From assembly GCA_900320085.1 (NCBI GenBank), contig ONRC01000023.1, positions 1 through 37,230 of the forward strand: 37,230 nt of DNA, written 5' to 3'. A model generated the notes under the pieces. The model was not told where the DNA came from and did not search any database. It worked only from the letters and a program-made list of their open reading frames with translations. The translations under genes were made by a program, and so were the position numbers. Positions 31,780 to 37,230 of the stretch are shown here, in pieces. The stretch's first letter is position 1; each line of letters opens with the position of its first letter. This DNA is from an uncultured Eubacteriales bacterium. GTDB lineage: Bacteria; Bacillota; Clostridia; Christensenellales; Aristaeellaceae.

Positions 31780-32991
31780 TCAACGCTTCTTTTGCGCATA
31801 TAGTGCCATCGCCCTGTCCAGCAGTTCTTCCGCTACCTGGGTTTTGGGCAGGCAGGGCAGGGTTTCCTGCTTTTCGCAGGTGACGAAGGTGACGATGTTG
31901 GTGTCCACGTCAAACCCCGCCCCAGGGGCGGTCACGTCGTTGGCCACGATCATGTCCAGGTTTTTCTTTTGCAGCTTGCCCTGGGCGTTTTCCAGCACGT
32001 CGTTGGTTTCGGCGGCAAACCCCACCAGCACCTGACCTTCGTGCTTCAGCCTCCCCACCTGGGCGGCCACGTCCGGGGTCTGGCGCAGGGTCAGGGTCAA
32101 ATCCCCGTCCCCCTGCTTTTTGATCTTCTGGTCGGCCACTACAGCGGGCGTAAAGTCCGCAGGTGCGGCGGCCTGAATCACAATATCCATCTCCGGGCAA
32201 TGAGCGGTCATGGCCTCATACAAGTCCTGGGTGGACAGGATAGGCACTTTTTCCACGCCTTCCGGAACTTGCAGGCTCACCGGCCCGGTGACCAGGGTCA
32301 CCTTAGCTCCGCGCTTGGCTGCGGCATCGGCGATAGCATAGCCCATCTTGCCGCTGGAACGGTTGGTGATGTAGCGCACCGGGTCCAGCTTTTCCTGGGT
32401 CGGCCCCGCCGTCACAAGGACACGCAGGCCCTCCATGTCCCGCTTGGGATTCAGGATGCTTTCGATTTCGTTAAAGATTTCCTTCGGTTCGCTCATGCGG
32501 CCCGCGCCGGTATCGCCGCAGGCCAGGAAGCCGCCCTCCGGCCCGATGAAGCGGATGCCCCGGCGGCGCAGGATCTCCACGTTTTCCCGGGTAGCGGCAT
32601 TTTCCCACATCCCCGTATTCATCGCCGGAGCCACCAGCACCGGCGCTTTGGTGGCCAGTACGGTGGTGGACAGCATATCGTCCGCAATGCCGTGGGCCAT
32701 CTTGGCCAGGATGTTGGCCGTGGCCGGGGCGATCACGAACACATCCGCCCGCTTCGCCAGGGCAATATGCTCCACCTCCCAGGTGTCAGGGCGGGCGAAG
32801 GTGTCCGTCACCACGGGATGATTGCTGAGCGTTTCAAAGGTCAGGGGCGCAACAAATTCGCAGGCGTGCTTCGTCATGATCACGTACACCTGCGCGCCTG
32901 CCTTGCGCAAACGGGAGGTGAGCTCGCAGGCCTTATAAGCCGCGATGCCCCCCGTCACGCCCAGCACGATGTTTTTTCCCTGCAGCGGCAT
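31780..32991 (-). CDS. coaBC: bifunctional phosphopantothenoylcysteine decarboxylase/phosphopantothenate-cysteine ligase
   Basis: CoaBC performs two steps of coenzyme A synthesis. In the 403-residue product the N-terminal FMN-dependent CoaC domain has GVTGGIAAYK, ANILAKMAHGIADDML, the PAMNTGMW motif and ACGDTGAGRM; the C-terminal CoaB domain has VTAGPTQEKLDPVRYITNRS, SSGKMGYAIA, AAAPADF and the KKxxxx substrate loop with QKIKKQ. It starts 6 bases after the rpoZ stop. Function and order are standard for Firmicutes. Confidence 0.97.
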   Translation of the reverse strand: MPLQGKNIVLGVTGGIAAYKACELTSRLRKAGAQVYVIMTKHACEFVAPLTFETLSNHPVVTDTFARPDTWEVEHIALAKRADVFVIAPATANILAKMAHGIADDMLSTTVLATKAPVLVAPAMNTGMWENAATRENVEILRRRGIRFIGPEGGFLACGDTGAGRMSEPKEIFNEIESILNPKRDMEGLRVLVTAGPTQEKLDPVRYITNRSSGKMGYAIADAAAKRGAKVTLVTGPVSLQVPEGVEKVPILSTQDLYEAMTAHCPEMDIVIQAAAPADFTPAVVADQKIKKQGDGDLTLTLRQTPDVAAQVGRLKHEGQVLVGFAAETNDVLENAQGKLQKKNLDMIVANDVTAPGAGFDVDTNIVTFVTCEKQETLPCLPKTQVAEELLDRAMALYAQKKR

Positions 32992-32997
32992 AATGGT

Positions 32998-33213
32998 TTA
33001 TTCCTCTTCGTCTTCCAGGTTGCGGTGATAGGTCAGCAATCCCCGGTTGATTTCGTCCACGGCAATGGACACGGGCTTCATATCCTTGGGGTCCACCAGG
33101 GGCTGGGAACCGCCCACCAGCTCGCGGGCGCGCTTGGCGCTTTCCACCACCAGGGTGTAGCGGCAGTCCACCTTCTGATCCAGTTCGTCAATAGCGGGTT
33201 TATTCACAGGCAT
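32998..33213 (-). CDS. rpoZ: DNA-directed RNA polymerase subunit omega
   Basis: Omega helps assemble the beta-prime subunit. The 71-residue product has the family core: CRYTLVVESAKRARELVGG, then VSIAVDEINRGLL and an acidic end. AGGAGG lies 8 bases before the ATG. It sits between gmk and coaBC as in Bacillus. Confidence 0.95.
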   Translation of the reverse strand: MPVNKPAIDELDQKVDCRYTLVVESAKRARELVGGSQPLVDPKDMKPVSIAVDEINRGLLTYHRNLEDEEE

Positions 33214-33236
33214 TGTGTTTTCCTCCTAAAAATCAT

Positions 33237-33836
33237 TTATTCCACAACCGGGAAGTACCGGCTCGTGCGCTGTTTTTCGGCGGTGACGATGGCGGTGACC
33301 TGGTTCAGGGCCACCTGCAGATCATCGTTCACCACCACATACTGATACATGCCCGCCTGTTCGATTTCGCCCTTGGCGTTTTTCAGGCGGCGTTCGATTT
33401 CTTCGGTGGCGTCGGTGTTGCGGCCATAGAGCCGCTGGCGCAGTTTATCATAAGAGGGGGGCAGAAGAAAGATGGACACGCAGTCCGGCCACTGGGCCAT
33501 GACCTGCTTCGCGCCCTGGGGGTCGATGTCCAGCACCACGTTCAGGCCCTTTTCCAGCTTTTCCACGATCTGGCTTTTCAATGTGCCATAGCTGTGGCCG
33601 TGAACGGTGGCATGCTCCAGGAAGGCGTCCTGCTGTACCAATTCCTGATACTGATCCTCGGTGATGAAGAAATAGTCCACGCCGTCCGTTTCCCCGTTCC
33701 TGGGTGAGCGGGTGGTGGCGCTGACGGAAAAGGTCAGGCTGGGGTCGCTGGCCAGCAGACGGCTGAAGATCGTGCCCTTTCCTACCCCGGACGGGCCGGA
33801 AATCACGATCAGCATGCATTTTCTTTCTTCCTTCAT
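33237..33836 (-). CDS. gmk: guanylate kinase
   Basis: Gmk phosphorylates GMP to GDP. The start is placed at the ATG at 33836, 8 bases after AAGGGGG; the ATG at 33854 lies upstream of that site. The 199-residue product has the P-loop ISGPSGVGKGT, SVSATTRSPRNGETDGVDYFF (GMP binding), VLDIDPQGAKQV and SIFLLPPS. A Met seven residues further on is another possible start. Heptamer-repeat element C separates gmk from remA. Confidence 0.95.
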   Translation of the reverse strand: MKEERKCMLIVISGPSGVGKGTIFSRLLASDPSLTFSVSATTRSPRNGETDGVDYFFITEDQYQELVQQDAFLEHATVHGHSYGTLKSQIVEKLEKGLNVVLDIDPQGAKQVMAQWPDCVSIFLLPPSYDKLRQRLYGRNTDATEEIERRLKNAKGEIEQAGMYQYVVVNDDLQVALNQVTAIVTAEKQRTSRYFPVVE

Positions 33837-33864
33837 CAATCGAACCCCCTTCATTCGTAAGCAA

Positions 33865-33992
33865 GTTCTAAGTTTTACAGTTCCAAGTTCTCAGTTCAAG
33901 GTTCCAAGCCGTATTGTTTTTCGCAATTCGTCCTGATGATTCTTGCAGCTCAACGCTTAGAACTTAAAACTTGGAACTAAAAAACTGAGAAC
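33865..33992. repeat. heptamer-repeat palindromic element C
   Basis: Left arm (33865-33907): GTTCTAA, GTTTTAC, one A, GTTCCAA, GTTCTCA, GTTCAAG and GTTCCAA. A 49-base core (33908-33956) follows, then the right arm (33957-33992), which in reverse complement reads GTTCTCA, an 8-base GTTTTTTA, GTTCCAA, GTTTTAA and GTTCTAA. The two arms use the same heptamer set in the same order. It spans the gmk-remA gap and touches the remA stop codon. Confidence 0.85.
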
Positions 33993-34231
33993 TATTCCTC
34001 ATTCTGCATCCTGCCCGCGATCGTCTCCGGCTGCACGGCGGACAGAACTACATGATCGGTATCCATGATCAGCACGGCTCTGGTGCGGCGTCCCGCCGTG
34101 GCGTCGATCAAATGGCCGCCGTCCCGCGCCTCCTGCACCAGCCGCTTGACCGGCGCGGAGTCCGGCGCGATGACGGACACGATCCGCCCGGCGGCAACCA
34201 TATTGCCAAAGCCCACATTCAGCAGCTTCAT
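33992..34231 (-). CDS. remA: extracellular matrix/biofilm regulator RemA (DUF370)
   Basis: RemA is a DNA-binding ring-forming protein that activates matrix operons in Bacillus. The 79-residue product matches: [55 protein letters not shown] and [15 protein letters not shown]. It lies 6 bases after yicC and before gmk, the standard position. Its targets here are unknown. Confidence 0.95.
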   Translation of the reverse strand: MKLLNVGFGNMVAAGRIVSVIAPDSAPVKRLVQEARDGGHLIDATAGRRTRAVLIMDTDHVVLSAVQPETIAGRMQNEE

Positions 34232-34237
34232 ACCCCG

Positions 34238-35122
34238 TCACTCCACATTCTGCACCTGCTCACGCAGCTTTTCGATTTCGCTTTTGGCGGCGACCACGAG
34301 CTTCGTGATCTCCGCGTCGGAGGCTTTGGAACCGATGGTATTGACCTCCCGGTTCAGCTCCTGGGTCAGAAAATCCAGGCGGCGTCCCGTTTCGCCTTCG
34401 GCTTTAATGGCGGCATTCATCTGCCCGATATGGGAAACGAGCCGGGACAGTTCTTCATCAATGGCGCAGCGGTCGGCCATCAGCGCCACTTCCTGAGCCA
34501 GGCGCTGGGGATCGATCTCCTGAACACCCAACTCGCGGATGCGGGCTTGCAGCTTTTCCTGATAGTTCAAAGGCACTTTCGGGGCGAGGGCAGCAATTTC
34601 ATCCCGCAGCCGGGTCACTTCTTTCAGATGGAAGGTCAAATCCTCCGCCAGCGCCGCGCCTTCTCTTACCCGCATGGCGGTCACATCGGCAAGCGCTTCC
34701 GCCACGGTTTCAGTGAGCAAAGCGAGTACCGCTTCCTGGTCTTCTTCGCACACCGTGACCTGCACCACGTCCGGCTGCGCCACGATCCACGCAACATCCT
34801 CGTCCCGGATGGAGGAGCGCTCTTTCCGGGCGATCTGCCGGGCGTTCAGCAACGCTTCCTTGTATTGCAGCACCAGTCCTTCGTCCAGCCGCACTTCCCG
34901 GGCATCCTGCCGCAGGTTCAGGTATGTCACGTTCACGTCCACATGTCCCCGCCGCAGCGCTGCGCCAATCTGCTTGCGCACAGCGTCCTCCGCGAAGGAA
35001 AGGGCTCGGGGCATCCGGCAGGAAATATCAAGAAACCTGTGATTCACCGTTTTGATTTCCACCGTCATTTCCCGTCCGTCCCGGCTCACCTGCCGCCGGC
35101 CATAGCCCGTCATGCTGCGCAT
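34238..35122 (-). CDS. yicC: YicC-family endoribonuclease
   Basis: YicC proteins are endoribonucleases that act in small-RNA and mRNA turnover. The start is the ATG at 35122 (MRSMTGYGR), 8 bases after GGAGG; the GTG at 35137 overlaps that site. The 294-residue product has the N-terminal RSMTGYGR, EIKTVNHRFLDI, VNVTYL, and the C-terminal DUF1732 block GETGRRLDFLTQELNREVNT, IGSKASDAEI and KLREQVQNVE. It opens the long minus-strand cluster. Confidence 0.95.
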   Translation of the reverse strand: MRSMTGYGRRQVSRDGREMTVEIKTVNHRFLDISCRMPRALSFAEDAVRKQIGAALRRGHVDVNVTYLNLRQDAREVRLDEGLVLQYKEALLNARQIARKERSSIRDEDVAWIVAQPDVVQVTVCEEDQEAVLALLTETVAEALADVTAMRVREGAALAEDLTFHLKEVTRLRDEIAALAPKVPLNYQEKLQARIRELGVQEIDPQRLAQEVALMADRCAIDEELSRLVSHIGQMNAAIKAEGETGRRLDFLTQELNREVNTIGSKASDAEITKLVVAAKSEIEKLREQVQNVE

Positions 35123-35153
35123 ACGCATCTCCTCCACCCTTCGGATTTAAATT

Positions 35154-35183
35154 ATTATACCACATTTCCATGGACCCTGAAAA
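35154..35183 (-). promoter_or_regulatory. promoter of the yicC-to-rsmA cluster
   Basis: Minus strand consensus -10 TATAAT (35154-35159) with an 18-base spacer to -35 TTTTCA (35178-35183). Start near 35147, 25 bases before the yicC codon. No other comparable promoter was noticed within the cluster. Confidence 0.78.
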
Positions 35184-35187
35184 GTGT

Positions 35188-35242
35188 ATTTTTTCTGTTT
35201 CCATAGAAAATCAGGTCATTATTTTTCCTGAATAGAAAAAAT
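35188..35242. repeat. nested inverted repeat between the divergent yicC and DUF362 promoters
   Basis: ATTTTTTCT (35188-35196) pairs with AGAAAAAAT (35234-35242) and, inside it, TCAGG (35211-35215) with CCTGA (35227-35231). It sits just upstream of the yicC -35 box and could be an operator or a local palindrome; nothing identifies a binding protein. Confidence 0.5.
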
Positions 35243-35309
35243 ATCTCATGTTCTTGAAATTATCATAAAACGCGTGATGGCGCAAACGGATTTTCATTAT
35301 TTCACAGCC

Positions 35310-35338
35310 TTGTTTTCACCCGGAATGTATGATACAAT
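35310..35338 (+). promoter_or_regulatory. promoter of the DUF362 gene
   Basis: -35 TTGTTT (35310-35315), 17-base spacer, -10 TACAAT (35333-35338), with the start codon 35 bases further and AAAGGA before it. Confidence 0.7.
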
Positions 35339-35372
35339 TTATATAGTAATTTATGGAAAGGAATGAACGCAT

Positions 35373-36443
35373 ATGTCTGAAGTGCATCCCGGAACGGACG
35401 GTGAACGCTATGTGCCGTACGGTGAACGGACCGGAAACGAATCCATTGTTTATTTTACCCGTGACTTATCCGCCGCCGGACTGCGCAAGCTGTACAGCCG
35501 CGTGAACGGCATGATCCAGGGCAAGGTAGCCATCAAGCTGCACACCGGCGAAAAGTACGGCCCCAACATCATCCCCTATGAATGGGTGGAGGAGCTGGTG
35601 AAAAAGGATCTGCCCGACGCCACGATCATCGAAACCAACACTTTTTACGAAGGCGACCGGGACACCACCGAAAAGCATCTGGAAACCCTGCAGGTAAACG
35701 GCTGGACCTTCTGCCCCGTGGACATTACCGACGCCGAAGGGACCGTCGATCTGCCGGTCAAGGGCGGCAAATGGTTCGACCATATGACCGTGGGCAAGAC
35801 ACTGCCCACCTATGACTCCCTGGTGACGCTCACGCATTTTAAGGGCCACACCATGGGCGGCTTTGGCGGCAGCAACAAAAACATCGGCATCGGCTGCGCC
35901 GATGGCAAAATCGGTAAGCGCATGATCCACGCCCGTAACAGCGAAGACCCCGGGCTGGCCTGGAGCGTGGACATGGAAGAACTGATGGAGCGTATCAGCG
36001 AATCCACCAAAGCCACCATCGACTATTTCGGCAAGCACATTTGCTATGTGAATGTGATGCGCAACATTTCCGTGTCCTGCGACTGCGAAGGCTGTCTGGC
36101 CGAGCCGGTGGTCACGCCCAACGTGGGCATCCTGGCCTCCACCGATATCCTGGCCGTGGACCAGGCGTGCGTGGATATGATCTACGCCCTGTCCGAGGAG
36201 GACGGCGCTGCCATGCGGGAGCGCATCGAATCCCGTCACGGCCATCGTCAGCTGAGCTGCATGCAGGAGCTGGGCATGGGCAACCGCAAGTATATCCTGC
36301 TGGATGTAGATCAGGATGACAAACGGATCCAGCCCGCGGACGCCGTGGAAGGCGTGGTACCCTTCGTGGAGCTGCCCATCGTGGCGGAACGCCGCCGCAA
36401 GGCGCAGGAAGCCATGGCCGCCATGGAAGCTTCCCTGGAATAA
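35373..36443 (+). CDS. DUF362 domain-containing protein
   Basis: The 356-residue product belongs to DUF362: GKVAIKLHTGEKYGPNIIPY, ETNTFYEGDRDTTEKHLETL, THFKGHTMGGFGGSNKNIGI and GCADGKIGKRMIH are the characteristic blocks. A cluster of three cysteines (SCDCEGC) near residue 230 may hold a metal or Fe-S centre, but the ferredoxin domain found in some relatives is absent. The family has no settled function; it is often linked to Fe-S or redox metabolism. It is monocistronic and ends at a bidirectional terminator. Confidence 0.9.
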   Translation: MSEVHPGTDGERYVPYGERTGNESIVYFTRDLSAAGLRKLYSRVNGMIQGKVAIKLHTGEKYGPNIIPYEWVEELVKKDLPDATIIETNTFYEGDRDTTEKHLETLQVNGWTFCPVDITDAEGTVDLPVKGGKWFDHMTVGKTLPTYDSLVTLTHFKGHTMGGFGGSNKNIGIGCADGKIGKRMIHARNSEDPGLAWSVDMEELMERISESTKATIDYFGKHICYVNVMRNISVSCDCEGCLAEPVVTPNVGILASTDILAVDQACVDMIYALSEEDGAAMRERIESRHGHRQLSCMQELGMGNRKYILLDVDQDDKRIQPADAVEGVVPFVELPIVAERRRKAQEAMAAMEASLE

Positions 36444-36453
36444 GTCATACAGC

Positions 36454-36488
36454 AAAAACGCTCCTGAACAGAGTTCGGGAGCGTTTTT
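36454..36488. terminator. bidirectional terminator between the DUF362 and MATE genes
   Basis: AAAAACGCTCC-TGAAC pairs with GTTCG-GGAGCG (one wobble) around an AGA loop, followed by TTTTTTT. On the minus strand the A-run becomes the T-run, so it serves both convergent genes. Confidence 0.9.
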
Positions 36489-36529
36489 TTGTGGTAAGTG
36501 TTTCCCAGCATGATGACGGGTAAGCGCTC

Positions 36530-37230
36530 CTACACTTTTTTATCCTTCCATTTGCCGCTGGCAAAACGGGGATAGAAGAACGCGAACCGCAGCACGATTT
36601 CGGCCAGGCCGAAAACCCAGGTGCCGGTCAGTCCCAGATGCAGCACGTACACCGCGATCACCGCCATAACAGGCCGCACCACGGACACGCAGATGGTGGC
36701 GATCAGCGCTACATACAGGTTGTCGCCCGCGCCGCGCAGCGAACCGGACAGCACCACGCTGCTGGTCTGGAAGGGCTGGATGGCGGCTAACACCAGCATT
36801 GTGCTGGCCGCATAAGCGATCACCTGATCGGCGTTCAGGGTATTTTCCCCGATGAACCAGCCCGCGATCTGATACCGGAACGCAACGATCAGCACGCCCA
36901 GCACAATGGAAATCATCACGGCGAAGCGCTGGCTGATCTTGCCGTAGAGCATGGACAGGTCGGGCCGTTTCCGTCCCAGGTTCTGACCCACCAGAGAAGT
37001 AGCCGCCACGCCCAGGCCATCGCCGAAGGTGAAGGTGATGGACAACAGCTGCATGCAAATCTGGTTGGCGGCGTACATGGTGGTGCCCAGAGAAAACAGG
37101 ATGCGGGCATATACGAAAAAACCGAACCGCACGCCGAACTGCTCCACCGCCGCGTTGCCGCCCACCTTCACGATGGAGCGCATACTTTCTTTTTCAAAAC
37201 GCCATTTGTCGTGGATCGACAAATGCAGAT
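36530..37230 (-). CDS. MATE-family efflux transporter, N-terminus cut by window edge
   Basis: MATE transporters export drugs or cationic metabolites using Na+ or H+ gradients. The frame is open to the right edge; the visible C-terminal 230 or so residues form the second six-helix half, with QFGVRFGFFVYARILFSLGT, DGLGVAATSLVGQNLGR (the MATE GxxxAAxxLVGQxLG signature), AIQPFQTSSVVLSGSLRGAG and GLTGTWVFGLAEIVLRFAFF. The apparent start at 37222 is a TTG inside the gene. About half of the usual 450 residues lie outside the window. Confidence 0.93.
   Translation of the reverse strand, partial: LHLSIHDKWRFEKESMRSIVKVGGNAAVEQFGVRFGFFVYARILFSLGTTMYAANQICMQLLSITFTFGDGLGVAATSLVGQNLGRKRPDLSMLYGKISQRFAVMISIVLGVLIVAFRYQIAGWFIGENTLNADQVIAYAASTMLVLAAIQPFQTSSVVLSGSLRGAGDNLYVALIATICVSVVRPVMAVIAVYVLHLGLTGTWVFGLAEIVLRFAFFYPRFASGKWKDKKV

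Noticed and set aside
6502..33992. CRISPR arrays suggested by the short repeats
   Set aside because: Units are seven bases, degenerate, without spacers, and mirrored; no cas genes occur.

Overview
The window is a 37-kb piece of bacterial chromosome. It looks like a fairly GC-rich, endospore-forming member of the Firmicutes (Bacillota, class Clostridia by inference). The evidence is the gene order yicC-remA-gmk-rpoZ-coaBC-priA-def-fmt-rsmB-rlmN-prpC-prkC-rsgA-rpe, which is a Firmicutes signature, a previously overlooked spoVM reading frame beside it, RemA, a PASTA kinase, and sigma-A type promoters with 17-bp spacers. No prophage, transposase, CRISPR array or rRNA is visible.

Layout. 1-1.27 kb (minus): a tRNA-Gly(CCC) followed by a left-truncated tuf. 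1.45-2.5 kb (minus): a cation diffusion facilitator behind a candidate NiCo-type metal riboswitch with an overlapping terminator. 2.5-6.4 kb (minus): a ZorA/MotA-like and ZorB/MotB-like ion-driven motor pair, a small membrane-anchored protein and a VanX-type D,D-dipeptidase. 6.7-12.3 kb (plus): walJ, a second MBL-fold hydrolase, comEC, holA and rsmG, all closely packed. 12.3-12.96 kb: a terminator and then about 500 bases made almost entirely of consecutive stem-loops. 12.96-14.4 kb (plus): a divergent ParB/Noc-like protein and a Nudix hydrolase. 14.5-18.4 kb (minus): a secreted ten-repeat SdrD-B-like protein and a ComEA-like HhH protein. 18.65-20.47 kb (plus): an XRE regulator, a DRTGG-domain/PHP-domain pair, a small two-helix membrane protein and SpoVM. 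20.55-35.1 kb (minus): the 15-gene housekeeping cluster from yicC to rsmA, covering RNA polymerase omega, nucleotide and CoA synthesis, replication restart, N-formyl-methionine handling, rRNA methylation and Ser/Thr phosphorylation. 35.4-37.2 kb: a DUF362 protein (plus) and a truncated MATE transporter (minus).

The unusual material is mostly between genes. Three intergenic elements (about 6.50, 31.66 and 33.87 kb) carry degenerate heptamer repeats in inverted arrangement around a core of about 50 bp. Two copies of another hairpin repeat lie just 3' of minus-strand genes (3.23 and 14.46 kb). The stem-loop array at 12.4-12.9 kb, the metal riboswitch and the orphan ZorAB-like operon are the best candidates for follow-up. 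Statements about family function are from general knowledge; everything about position, motif and pairing was read by eye from the sequence, without alignments or folding software.
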